Positions 18,213 to 25,865 of a DNA stretch of 64,000 nt are shown in pieces (within the stretch, counting starts at the first letter, position 1; every line of letters begins with the position of its first letter). This DNA comes from PALSA-1296 sp038210275. GTDB lineage: Bacteria > Bacteroidota > Ignavibacteria > Palsa-1295. Both the position numbers and the translations under genes were made by a program. The DNA lies in NCBI GenBank assembly GCA_038210275.1, contig JBBQWV010000015.1, forward strand, positions 1 to 64,000, in the 5' to 3' direction. Below the pieces are notes generated by a model that made no database searches, was not told the DNA's origin, and saw nothing but the letters and a program-made list of their open reading frames with translations.

Positions 18213-18245
18213 GGGTCCGCCGGTTGGCGGACTCTTTGATTTTAG
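18213..18245 (+). terminator. Attenuator-like hairpin in a leader
   Basis: GTCCGCC (18215-18221), loop GGTT, GGCGGAC (18226-18232), extended to 9 bp with one G-T pair, followed by CTTTGATTTT. It lies about 90 bases after the second promoter copy and just before an AGGAG and ATG. It can end a short leader RNA or control read-through into the small frame at 18261. Confidence 0.55.
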
Positions 18246-18260
18246 AGGAGAAACCTGCAA

Positions 18261-18425
18261 ATGTGCATAGTGATATTGTTGAATTATATAGATTTACAGT
18301 CGCTCACCCGGGAATTTGCTACCAAGTATCAGACGGTTGGACGGTCGAGGGATTTTTGCTATTCACTCTCAACTGATATCCAACCGATTTGCCGTCGTGT
18401 GCAGAGCTATATTGATGAATTATAA
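18261..18425 (+). CDS. Possible small protein (54 aa)
   Basis: A short frame with an ATG at 18261 and AGGAG at 18246-18250 in front of it, 10 bases from the start. It encodes 54 residues, hydrophobic at the N-terminus (MCIVILLNYI) and then polar and helical-looking (SLTREFATKY to VQSYIDEL). Reading on past its TAA gives more protein-like sequence with one further stop, and a neighbouring frame ends in GELSEPVLVEIKG, so this may instead be the tail of a decayed gene. The only support is SD, promoter and hairpin context. The rest of 18055-18620, beyond the promoter and hairpin, shows no gene. Confidence 0.3.
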   Translation: MCIVILLNYIDLQSLTREFATKYQTVGRSRDFCYSLSTDIQPICRRVQSYIDEL

Positions 18426-18620
18426 GAAGTTACAAGGCAACTATGGGGAATTGTCTGAACCTGTACTTGTGGAGATCAAGGGTTAGGATAATTATGAGCC
18501 GTCTTTCAATAATCTACCAAATCTCATAAAATTAAGGTTTAGACAAAAGGTGCTGTAACTTCTCCCTTCGGTTTGCATTTATACTACGGCTAACGCCTCT
18601 TAATTCTTTTTACTACAATA
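18426..18620. other. Non-coding stretch, possible gene decay
   Basis: The second part of the gene-poor gap between the T9SS cargo gene and the large lipoprotein. A short frame up to about 18486 ends GELSEPVLVEIKG and looks protein-like but has no start of its own. I see no RNA gene, terminator or clear -7 box here, apart from the unlocated promoter that the lipoprotein gene at 18621 must have. Confidence 0.4.
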
Positions 18621-20990
18621 ATGAAAAACTCTTTTTACTCTAATTTGGCACGCTTCCAAAGCCTGCGAAATGCAATGTTCTTCCTTAGCATAATGGCTAT
18701 TTCGGGATTATTTATTTCTCTGGTGAACGGCTGTTCATCGGGTCCGACAACTCCGGGACAATTAGGAGCGACGCAGACCACGACGATCTACGGACGTGTC
18801 GTCGATGAAACGGGCGCGGCGGTTATAGGTGTATCGGTCGCAGCCGGTACAATGACGGCAGTAACCGATACTAAAGGTTTATTCGTCATCAAGAATGCCA
18901 CTGTGCCGCAAGGCAGAGCTGTCGTTATTGCAAAGAAATCAGGATATTTTAACGCCGCTCATGCTGAGGTACCGCAATCAAACGGTACAACTCGGATCGA
19001 TCTATCTATGATGACCGATGGCACAACAGGGTCGGTTTCTGCCACAAACGGCGGAACGGTGAATGTTGCGGGCGGCGCCTCCATAGCATTTGCAGGCGGA
19101 AGTTTTACCGATGCATCAGGTTCATCATATAGCGGGATAGTAAATGTAGCGGCTCGGTATCTTGATCCGAAGAATGAAACATTCTTCGATTATTTTTCCG
19201 GCGATGATATTGCCCAAACTGCAAGCGGTAAAACTGCTTCGCTTACTTCATCCGGTGTACTTCGCGTTGAACTTCATGGCTCAACCGGTCAAGTATTGAA
19301 GCTTGATGCATCAAAACCTGCAACGCTTTCTTATCCGAAGCCGATCGACCCGAAAGCTCCGGCAATAATGCCGCTTTGGTATTTTGATGAATCTCTCGGC
19401 ATGTGGAAAGAAGAAGGCAAAGCAACATTGAACAATGGATTTTATACCGGCACCGTCTCGCATTTCACCGATTGGAATTTGGATTATTTCGATTCCTCTA
19501 CCGGTACATTCGGCACGTATGGTTCTGTAGATCTTCGTGTTGTCTGCAACGGAGTACCGATCAGCGGCGTAAGTATCTCGATCATCGGCGACGATGCTCC
19601 GGGAAAATATTTTGTGCATCCAGGTGGCAAGACCGGTCCTGACGGAACACTGCATTTTATCCGCTTCCCGGCGAATCGCACTACGCAAGTTGATATTAGC
19701 AGCACCAGAAACTCCGGTTTGTATTTTATTAATACTCCGATCACTGTGAATTTGAATCCGGGTCAAAATCTTGATCTCGGCGACATCACTCTGAACTCGC
19801 CTTGTCCGGCTTCGATTCAGGGTTCGCTGGTAGCCTGTGATGATTCAAAAGCTGAAGGACTCGTAACTGTATCTGATGGGGTACATCAGAGCTATACCTA
19901 TACGAGGTCAGGAAATTTTGCAGTTGCTGCACCTGCAACTGTCGTGCTAACAATTGATGCAATGGATGTCAGTGGAAATCAGGCAACAACGCAGACTATT
20001 CCGGCACTCGCATCCGGCGAACTTCGTGATATTGGCAATATCAAAGTGTGCGGACCTGCAACTTCGAACTTTGTTGATATTACGTTGACTGGACAAAATA
20101 AGGAAGGACAAATCCTTGCAATTTCGCCTGATGGAACACGTCTTGCCGCATGGCAGTATCAGCCTTCACAATTTACGATCTATGATACAAAGACCGGTAA
20201 TGTCATCAGTACTACTCCTGTAACGGGGCAGTCCAATATCAATGCAATGCACTTCAGCAGCGATAACAACAAACTATTGTTATCAACGACGTATGGTGCA
20301 ACGCAGCTTTTTGATGTATCAACTGCCACGGCAACAATGATCCTTTCATTCCCGAATATTCTGAATGCTAAATTGTACGATGATGGCACAAAGATCGTCG
20401 CAGCAGTTTCGCAACCGTATCCGAATCCGCCGCTGCTTAATATTTATTCTGCAGCCGATGGCAGTGTACTGAAGACTCTGCATCCGACAAATTTCGGTAG
20501 CTCAGGTGATTCGACCGGATCGTTTGGATTTATTCATAGTGAAGAAGCGATAGTCTATCCTGATGGAAATGCCGGAGGCACTGCACGAGTCTGGAGTTTG
20601 CAGAGCGATGCAGAGCTTCGTAACTTTGCATTCACTGGACAGCCTTATTTATTTTTATCATCAGATGACGGGTCAACTGTTACCTCATCAAGTGACAACT
20701 TGACCTACTTCTGTTATGATACGAAAACAGGTTTGAAGAGCGGTACTATTATACTTCCGACATCGCAGAACGGACGATATGGCTATCCGGCTGTAACGAT
20801 GAATTTCCTTTACACCGGCGAACAGGCAAATGGTGCAAATGTAATCCGGATCTGGAAGATTGCGGATGGATCATCCACATTGAAATTGCTTTCGGGTACA
20901 TCGTATGTAAACTCCATCGCCGCCAGCCGCAATGAACAATATCTTACTGCCTCGACGAGTGGACTCATCAGAATCTGGAAACTCCAGTAA
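18621..20990 (+). CDS. Large lipoprotein with carboxypeptidase-regulatory-like domain and WD40-like C-terminus
   Basis: A 789-residue lipoprotein. The signal region is unusually long (MKNSFYSNLARF...) and ends in the lipobox LVNGC with Cys38. Residues about 55-130 form a carboxypeptidase-regulatory-like beta sandwich (IYGRVVDETGAAVIGV... then D-T-K-G-L-F-V-I). The middle, about 135-470, holds further beta domains with a FTDWNLD segment. The last 300 residues resemble irregular WD40/propeller blades: AISPDGTRLAAW, FSSDNNKLLLS, VYPDGNAGGTARVWS, RNEQYLTASTSGLIRIWKL. It is probably exposed on the outer membrane as a binding scaffold. No enzyme motif is visible. A strong terminator follows it. Confidence 0.75.
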   Translation: MKNSFYSNLARFQSLRNAMFFLSIMAISGLFISLVNGCSSGPTTPGQLGATQTTTIYGRVVDETGAAVIGVSVAAGTMTAVTDTKGLFVIKNATVPQGRAVVIAKKSGYFNAAHAEVPQSNGTTRIDLSMMTDGTTGSVSATNGGTVNVAGGASIAFAGGSFTDASGSSYSGIVNVAARYLDPKNETFFDYFSGDDIAQTASGKTASLTSSGVLRVELHGSTGQVLKLDASKPATLSYPKPIDPKAPAIMPLWYFDESLGMWKEEGKATLNNGFYTGTVSHFTDWNLDYFDSSTGTFGTYGSVDLRVVCNGVPISGVSISIIGDDAPGKYFVHPGGKTGPDGTLHFIRFPANRTTQVDISSTRNSGLYFINTPITVNLNPGQNLDLGDITLNSPCPASIQGSLVACDDSKAEGLVTVSDGVHQSYTYTRSGNFAVAAPATVVLTIDAMDVSGNQATTQTIPALASGELRDIGNIKVCGPATSNFVDITLTGQNKEGQILAISPDGTRLAAWQYQPSQFTIYDTKTGNVISTTPVTGQSNINAMHFSSDNNKLLLSTTYGATQLFDVSTATATMILSFPNILNAKLYDDGTKIVAAVSQPYPNPPLLNIYSAADGSVLKTLHPTNFGSSGDSTGSFGFIHSEEAIVYPDGNAGGTARVWSLQSDAELRNFAFTGQPYLFLSSDDGSTVTSSSDNLTYFCYDTKTGLKSGTIILPTSQNGRYGYPAVTMNFLYTGEQANGANVIRIWKIADGSSTLKLLSGTSYVNSIAASRNEQYLTASTSGLIRIWKLQ

Positions 20991-21017
20991 ATGATCAAAA
21001 AGAGATAATGCAATAAA

Positions 21018-21050
21018 AAAGCCGGGCAAAACCCGGCTTTCTTTTTTTTT
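21018..21050 (+). terminator. Rho-independent terminator
   Basis: AAAGCCGGG (21018-21026), loop CAAAA, CCCGGCTTT (21032-21040) and a T9 run. It ends the lipoprotein transcript. Confidence 0.9.
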
Positions 21051-21060
21051 CTTTTTTAAA

Positions 21061-21082
21061 GCTGCTTATTTTCATAAGCAGC
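21061..21082 (-). terminator. Hairpin after rpsU
   Basis: GCTGCTTAT and ATAAGCAGC form a perfect 9-bp stem. On the minus strand the loop is GAAA, a GNRA tetraloop. It lies 17 bases after the rpsU stop, followed on that strand by TTT and then A-rich sequence, so termination efficiency is uncertain. Confidence 0.6.
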
Positions 21083-21099
21083 CATTAAAGATTTGGGTG

Positions 21100-21294
21100 T
21101 TACCCCTGCTCATTCTGCATGTGCATCTGGCGTCTTGCGGCGCGTTGAAGCCTCATCTTCGTTGTGATCGATGGCTTTTCGAAAGCAGTGCGTCTGCGAA
21201 ATTCACGGAGAATTCCTGCGCGTTCGTACTTCTTCTTGAAACGTCTGAGAGCGCGATCGATCGGCTCGTTATCCTGAATGATAATTCCTACCAC
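21100..21294 (-). CDS. rpsU: 30S ribosomal protein S21
   Basis: Small-subunit protein bS21, 64 residues, full length for the family. The N-terminal V-x-I-x-x-N-x-P-I-D-x-A-L-R-R-F segment and the basic RRRTAFEKPS region are diagnostic. bS21 sits next to the 3' end of 16S rRNA and affects pairing with mRNA. The start codon is GTG, preceded by an unusually long SD. It lies 58 bases after a zinc-ribbon gene and probably shares its transcript, with no terminator between. A hairpin follows the stop. Confidence 0.97.
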   Translation of the reverse strand: MVGIIIQDNEPIDRALRRFKKKYERAGILREFRRRTAFEKPSITTKMRLQRAARRQMHMQNEQG

Positions 21295-21302
21295 TATTTA
21301 TT

Positions 21303-21314
21303 TATCCCTCCTTC
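21303..21314 (-). promoter_or_regulatory. Extended Shine-Dalgarno sequence of rpsU
   Basis: On the minus strand AAGGAGGGAT lies about 10 bases before the GTG of rpsU. Most genes in this window have no recognisable SD. The other strong ones found are before the genes at 47196, 54895 and 60310. The length of this SD and the weak GTG start point to translational control of bS21. Confidence 0.75.
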
Positions 21315-21352
21315 AGAGATTTATTTAGTTGAAAAAAAATACTTATAAAAAT

Positions 21353-21871
21353 TTATACTCCGGCTGCGAAATTCTCGAGGAGTTTCTTTTCGCCGGATTT
21401 ATCAAAACTGACGATGATGGCATGTCTGCCGCTTCCGGTAACTTCTTTCGAAACCACCGAACCGATATCATCCCAATCTTTATGATAGACTGCTTCGCCG
21501 ATCGCATAAATGCGCTGTGGCGTATAGAGCGTACATTCCGAAGCTGACATATTCGTATGCGCCTTCGGCTTCTCATCGAACATTGCCGTGAGATTGACGA
21601 GCATCGTGTTATGGCACTTCGTGCAACGCACCCAAAGATTATCCGTGCGGCGCTCTCCGGTTATCGGATCGATCGGCTGCGGCTCTTCACCGGCTGCCTG
21701 CGTATGCGCTTCGCCGACGATCTCTTTACGAGCCGTCTTCGTGCAATCGGTACACAGGATCAGTCCCGTGATATATTTCATGCGGCGCCGAGTACGTCCT
21801 CGCGCTACGCGCTTTGGTTTCTCTGCGGTCGATTTTGTCGTTTTTGCCACTGGTATCTCCAAAATTTCCAT
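21353..21871 (-). CDS. Zinc-ribbon protein with C-terminal beta domain
   Basis: A 172-residue protein I cannot name. A basic, disordered N-terminus (ARGRTRRR, 23-30) is followed by C40-x2-C43 and C83-x2-C86, spaced like a split zinc ribbon with about 40 residues between the pairs. The C-terminal part (about 118-168: YTPQRIYAIGEAVYH, then D-x-G-S-V-V and AIIVSFD) looks like the small SH3-like barrel seen in CarD/KOW-type modules, where a protein senses or binds nucleic acid or RNA polymerase. That likeness is by eye only. Its location directly upstream of rpsU suggests a ribosome- or transcription-linked role. Confidence 0.6.
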   Translation of the reverse strand: MEILEIPVAKTTKSTAEKPKRVARGRTRRRMKYITGLILCTDCTKTARKEIVGEAHTQAAGEEPQPIDPITGERRTDNLWVRCTKCHNTMLVNLTAMFDEKPKAHTNMSASECTLYTPQRIYAIGEAVYHKDWDDIGSVVSKEVTGSGRHAIIVSFDKSGEKKLLENFAAGV

Positions 21872-21979
21872 ATATTTGCGTTGACTTCTTTACCCCTCTT
21901 TTATTCCGTAGAATAAGGTAACACTTTATTTCCTTCTAAAGTGCGAATGGGCAGAAAGTTATCCACAAAATTTAGCCTA

Positions 21980-22013
21980 CAAATATACGGACTTTTTAGA
22001 GGACTCCAATCAA
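21980..22013 (-). promoter_or_regulatory. Minus-strand promoter upstream of zinc-ribbon/rpsU
   Basis: On the minus strand TTG (22011-22013) and TATATTTG (21980-21987) with a 23-base spacer fit the Bacteroidota promoter. It is about 110 bases before the zinc-ribbon start and should drive zinc-ribbon and rpsU. Confidence 0.5.
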
Positions 22014-22090
22014 ATTGGTGTAAAAGTGGCTTTTGGGCGCAAATTACGCAAATTTTATTTTTTGTAAAATCTCGGATGGACGAAATCTCC

Positions 22091-22933
22091 TCAACTCCCC
22101 CAATCCCTCGGATACCTAAAATCCACATTCACTGTTCTGGGTGATATTTTGGCGATCAGCGGAGGCATTCTCTTGAATTGCGACCTGCGAATCATCCCTT
22201 TTACTTTTGCAATTAATTCTTTTGCAAATCCGCGTTCTAATAATTCTTCATCTGATTCGCGGCAATCAACAAGATGGTAAAGCAGCAGATCGGCTTCGCT
22301 ATATGTTAAGCCCATCTCTTTCTCGTCGGTCTGCCCTGACCAAAGATCGGCGCTCGGCGCTTTTTTCATGATGGCATCAGGCACGCCAAGCGATTCTGAT
22401 AATTGCCGAACCTGAGTTTTATACAGATCGCCGATAGGATTTAATGCGCTGGCATTATCTCCGAAAAGTGTTGTATAGCCAAGCAGCGATTCAGTTTTAT
22501 TCGATGTACCGATGACAAGCGCTTTGTGGGTATGCGACCGATCATAAAGTACGATCATCCGAAGCCTTGCAAAAACATTTCCTTTTTGCAGGTTATCCAT
22601 TTCGCCATTCATCGCAAAATATGCATCTGCCATTGGCGTGATCTCCACAACTTCAGAAGAGACACCAAGATCTTTTACTACTGCTTCAGCATCGTTAAGA
22701 CTGTCCGGACTGGAAGATTTATACGGCATCATCACGCAATGCACATGCTCTTTGCCAAGTGCGCGAACAGCTAAATAAGTGGAGAGTGCAGAATCAATTC
22801 CGCCTGAGAGACCTATCACTGCCCGATCAAAACCTACACGGCGCATTTCATCGCGCAAAAAAATTTCTATAACCTTCAGAGTCTGCGGTATATTAAGCTG
22901 AAGTGGATCGGGATGTGTTACTGGTGAGGGCAC
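22091..22933 (-). CDS. nadE: NH3-dependent NAD+ synthetase
   Basis: A 280-residue enzyme that amidates deamido-NAD with ammonia and ATP, the last step of NAD synthesis. The ATP-pyrophosphatase P-loop SGGIDS is at residues 43-48, followed by GTSNKTE (ATP and NaAD site) and LNPIGDLYKTQVR, all characteristic of NadE. There is no glutaminase domain, so it uses free ammonia. Last gene of a tight minus-strand operon (rsmD, coaD, aminotransferase, ferritin-like, nadE), 6 bases after the gene before it. The quinolinate synthase nadA, at 42-43 kb, supplies the same pathway. Confidence 0.95.
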   Translation of the reverse strand: MPSPVTHPDPLQLNIPQTLKVIEIFLRDEMRRVGFDRAVIGLSGGIDSALSTYLAVRALGKEHVHCVMMPYKSSSPDSLNDAEAVVKDLGVSSEVVEITPMADAYFAMNGEMDNLQKGNVFARLRMIVLYDRSHTHKALVIGTSNKTESLLGYTTLFGDNASALNPIGDLYKTQVRQLSESLGVPDAIMKKAPSADLWSGQTDEKEMGLTYSEADLLLYHLVDCRESDEELLERGFAKELIAKVKGMIRRSQFKRMPPLIAKISPRTVNVDFRYPRDWGS

Positions 22934-22939
22934 TGAAGT

Positions 22940-23503
22940 TTATTTCTTGCAATATGTATCTGCCGATTCCAGAGAATATTTTTTCTCCAGATCGACATCG
23001 TTAAAACTTTTTTCCGGTCCCCATGCAAATATTTTTTTAAAGACAGGGAGAAAATTATCGGAGCTGATCTGTTTCAAAAAACAGATCTCATGTTCTTTTT
23101 CTTTCATCCCCATTTCGTATAAGATGGGGTCATGATCGGTAATGCCAAGTTCATGGAAATATCTCATCATCCGAAAATATTCGCAGACGTTGCCGCTTTC
23201 TAATCTTCCTGCAAAATAATACGGCATAAATCTACCGAGCACGTAACAGGAATAAGAAATAATTTTTCCGATAGTATGAAAGCGGAATTCATAATATTTC
23301 GAGATCGGAATTCCATATTGCTGCATGATTTCAAGCACAGAGTTGCGATGATTCCATTCATCCTGCTCGATCTGGCGAACAGCCTTGATCTGCTCTTTAT
23401 CTTTTAACGATCCTGCATGACCTTGATACGCAAATGCTGCCGCTTTTTCTGCTGAGTATGCTCGTTGAAGGAGATCAATTAGATCTTTATGAGCGATCTT
23501 CAT
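22940..23503 (-). CDS. Ferritin-like (COQ7-type) di-iron protein
   Basis: A 187-residue four-helix protein with iron-binding residues spaced as in demethoxyubiquinone hydroxylase and related ferritin-like proteins: Glu19 (AEKAA), Glu49-x2-His52 (EWNH), Glu102 or Glu108 and Glu135-x2-His138 (EKEH). COQ7 hydroxylates a quinone precursor at the membrane. Many bacterial relatives of this length have unknown roles, and menaquinone-using Bacteroidota have no need of COQ7, so a different oxidation or iron role is more likely. It starts 5 bases after the aminotransferase stop, inside the operon that ends with nadE. Confidence 0.7.
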   Translation of the reverse strand: MKIAHKDLIDLLQRAYSAEKAAAFAYQGHAGSLKDKEQIKAVRQIEQDEWNHRNSVLEIMQQYGIPISKYYEFRFHTIGKIISYSCYVLGRFMPYYFAGRLESGNVCEYFRMMRYFHELGITDHDPILYEMGMKEKEHEICFLKQISSDNFLPVFKKIFAWGPEKSFNDVDLEKKYSLESADTYCKK

Positions 23504-23508
23504 TTTCT

Positions 23509-24723
23509 TCAGGCAATTTCTTTTAGCCCGGCTTTTAATATCTCCACACCTTTACGGATATCAGCTTGCGATGCAGCAAATGAAAGACGGATCGCATCGG
23601 ATTTGCCGAAGGCATTGCCCGGAACAAGTGCAAGCCCGTGATCTTCCAGAAGCATTTCGCAAATATCTTCGCCGCTCAGAATAACTTTACCTGATGGTAA
23701 TTTCTTTCCGATATACGAAGCGATAGAAAAGAAAACATAGAATGCAGCTCTCGGCATCGAAAATGATATGCCTGGTATATCTTTCATGAGCGATACAACC
23801 AGATCGCGTCTGCGTTGGAATTCCTGGCGCATAAGCTCTACACTTTCTTGCGGACCTGTCAGTGCCTCGATACCGGCTTTCTGGCTGATAGAGCTTGGAT
23901 GTGATACAGCTTGGCTCTGAAGTCGTCCCATTGCATTAATGATCCATTCCGGACCTGTAGCATAACCAAGTCTCCAGCCCGTCATGGCATAGGCTTTGCT
24001 TAATCCGTTTACAGTCACAACCTGATCGGCAATTTCCGGAATCGAGCCAAGTGAGAAATGTTTTCTGCCATCATACGTCAACTTCTCATAAAGCTCATCA
24101 ACAACAACGATAAGCCCGTGTTCTTCAATGATCGGCACTAAGTTCTGAAGTTCTGCTTCAGAATAGATCGCACTTGTCGGATTGTGAGGAGTGTTAAGCA
24201 GCAAAACTCGTGAACGTGAAGTGATCGCAGCACTAAGGAGTTCAGGTGTGAGCAGCCAATCAGAATCCTGCTTCGTTTCGATCAGAACCGGGTTCGCTTC
24301 GGTAAGACCTGCCATTGCAGAGTAGCTCAACCAGAATGGCGAAGGAATAATAATTTCATCGCCCGCTTCGCAAAGTACGAAGAGTGCATTGCTCAGTGCA
24401 TGTTTACCGCCGCTTGAAATTAATACTTGCTCTGTAGATGATGGAATGTTATCATCTTTTTTAAATTTTTCTGCAACAAGCGCACGAAGCTCAGGCATTC
24501 CTTCAGCCGAGGTGTACTTCGTAAAATTCTGCTCAATGGCGCGAATGGCTGCCTGTTTGATATTATCAGGCGTCGGAAAATCCGGCTCGCCTGTCGAGAG
24601 GCTAACGATCTGCTTTCCTTGCGAACGAAGCATCATTGCACGCGCAGCGATCTTCAGCGTTGCCGCTTCTTCGCAATGCTCCATTCTTTTTGTCAACCGG
24701 TGTTCTATTTCTGTCGAGATCAT
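23509..24723 (-). CDS. Aspartate-family aminotransferase (class I, PLP-dependent)
   Basis: A 404-residue fold-type I aminotransferase of the aspartate transaminase I-gamma type. The PLP-binding lysine is Lys243 in GLSKAYAMTGWRLGY. Asn181, Asp209 and Tyr212 occupy the cofactor-binding places (NTPHNPTS, VVDELYE), and SFAASQADI near the C-terminus carries the substrate-binding Arg just before it (AIRLSF). The usual NSPSNPTG motif reads NTPHNPTS. It transfers amino groups between aspartate or similar acids and 2-oxoglutarate. It overlaps the coaD stop (TAATG) and so is translationally coupled. Confidence 0.9.
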   Translation of the reverse strand: MISTEIEHRLTKRMEHCEEAATLKIAARAMMLRSQGKQIVSLSTGEPDFPTPDNIKQAAIRAIEQNFTKYTSAEGMPELRALVAEKFKKDDNIPSSTEQVLISSGGKHALSNALFVLCEAGDEIIIPSPFWLSYSAMAGLTEANPVLIETKQDSDWLLTPELLSAAITSRSRVLLLNTPHNPTSAIYSEAELQNLVPIIEEHGLIVVVDELYEKLTYDGRKHFSLGSIPEIADQVVTVNGLSKAYAMTGWRLGYATGPEWIINAMGRLQSQAVSHPSSISQKAGIEALTGPQESVELMRQEFQRRRDLVVSLMKDIPGISFSMPRAAFYVFFSIASYIGKKLPSGKVILSGEDICEMLLEDHGLALVPGNAFGKSDAIRLSFAASQADIRKGVEILKAGLKEIA

Positions 24724-25223
24724 TAATTCTTTGAAAATTTTTCTTTCAATTTTTTTGCAACGCAGTCGGGCACAAATGCCGAAACATCGCTTCCGTATTT
24801 TGCAAGTTCACGAACGATCGTGGAATTCAGATATGTGTACTTCTCATTCGGCATCAAGAATACCGTCGTAATATCTTTGAGCTTCCGATTCATCAGCGCC
24901 ATTTGAAATTCATATTCGAAATCGCTCAATACCCGTAGCCCTCTGATGATTGCGATCGAATCCTTCTCTTTCGCATAATCGACAAGTAAGCCATCGAAAG
25001 AATCAACGGAGATATGAGTATTTTCCGGAATTGCTTCCTTGATAGATTCTTTACAAAGCTCTATGCGCTCATCTTCGGTGAATAGCGGTGTTTTTGTGCT
25101 ATTGGTGGCAAGAGCGACGACCACCTCATCGAAAAGCTCTGCAGCCCTTGCAATGACGTCTAAATGCCCATTCGTGATCGGGTCGAACGTGCCGGGATAT
25201 ATTACTTTCCGAATTTTCCCCAC
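24723..25223 (-). CDS. coaD: Phosphopantetheine adenylyltransferase
   Basis: A 166-residue enzyme making dephospho-CoA from 4'-phosphopantetheine and ATP. The nucleotidyltransferase motif is YPGTFDPITNGHLD (9-22, with the T/HxGH-like H-x-x-x of the family in NGHLD). The RGLR and YEFQMALMNRKL segments and the ISSTxVRE-like LNSTIVRELA segment, about residues 127-136, are diagnostic. Length is normal. It begins 1 base after the rsmD stop and ends overlapping the aminotransferase start. Confidence 0.96.
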   Translation of the reverse strand: MGKIRKVIYPGTFDPITNGHLDVIARAAELFDEVVVALATNSTKTPLFTEDERIELCKESIKEAIPENTHISVDSFDGLLVDYAKEKDSIAIIRGLRVLSDFEYEFQMALMNRKLKDITTVFLMPNEKYTYLNSTIVRELAKYGSDVSAFVPDCVAKKLKEKFSKN

Positions 25224-25224
25224 T

Positions 25225-25803
25225 TTAGCTCTCTTGTTTCCGCCTCAAAAATGAAAAAACCGCCTCTCCGGCGCTTAATTCGCGAATTAGCTCTGCATGA
25301 GCCGGAATAGCAATATGGCTGCCCGTTCGATGCTCAATGATAACAAAATTATCCTCAGTTAAGAGTCCGCAGGCAATGATCGCTGCCGGAAGAACATCAA
25401 GCGTTTTCGGATCATCATAAGGAGGATCAGCAAAGACCAGATCATAATTCCCCCTCCTCTCGGAGGAGGGGGTTAGGGGGTGGTCGAGCCATTTGTAAAC
25501 ATCTTTACTAATAATCTGCACCTTCGCAGCGATCTCAAAAGCAACAGCATTTTCCTTAATAGCTTCAGCCGCTTTTCTATTTTGTTCGATGAGCATTGCA
25601 CTTTCTGCTCCACGACTCATCGCCTCAAAAGCAAATGCCCCCGACCCTGCAAAAAGATCGAGCACAGAAATGCCATCGAAATCTATCAGATTATTCAGCA
25701 CATTAAAAAGCGATTCACGCGCACGATCAGATGTCGGACGAGTCGAGTCGCCTTTGGGAGCAATGAGTTTTCGGCTTTTATATATGCCAGAGATGATGCG
25801 CAT
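25225..25803 (-). CDS. rsmD: 16S rRNA (guanine966-N2)-methyltransferase RsmD with in-frame palindromic insertion
   Basis: A 192-residue SAM-dependent methyltransferase that modifies G966 of 16S rRNA. The motifs are MRIISGIYKSRKL at the start, RPTSDRARESLFN, the SAM loop LDLFAGSGAFAFE and the catalytic FADPPY. ATG at 25803 was chosen because the upstream frame only offers a TTG five codons earlier. Just before the catalytic strand the chain has an extra loop HPLTPSSERRG, encoded by a 10-bp-stem palindrome at 25450-25472 and its GC-rich flank. Relatives carry only a few residues there. The first gene of the rsmD-coaD-aminotransferase-ferritin-like-nadE operon. Confidence 0.93.
   Translation of the reverse strand: MRIISGIYKSRKLIAPKGDSTRPTSDRARESLFNVLNNLIDFDGISVLDLFAGSGAFAFEAMSRGAESAMLIEQNRKAAEAIKENAVAFEIAAKVQIISKDVYKWLDHPLTPSSERRGNYDLVFADPPYDDPKTLDVLPAAIIACGLLTEDNFVIIEHRTGSHIAIPAHAELIRELSAGEAVFSFLRRKQES
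25450..25485. repeat. Palindromic element inside rsmD
   Basis: CCCCCTCCTC (25450-25459), loop TCG and GAGGAGGGGG (25463-25472) form a perfect 10-bp GC hairpin. It is followed by TTAGGGGGTGG. The block is about 36 bases and in frame with rsmD, where it encodes an exposed loop. Confidence 0.8.
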
Positions 25804-25865
25804 TGAGAAGCTGAACAATTATGGATACACTTCTAATCATAAAGTTGTATGAAGGTACTGAAAAA

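Noticed and set aside
18179..18376. 65-residue frame starting at 18179
   Set aside because: It reads through the attenuator hairpin and its composition is not protein-like. The neighbouring frame from 18261 has the SD.
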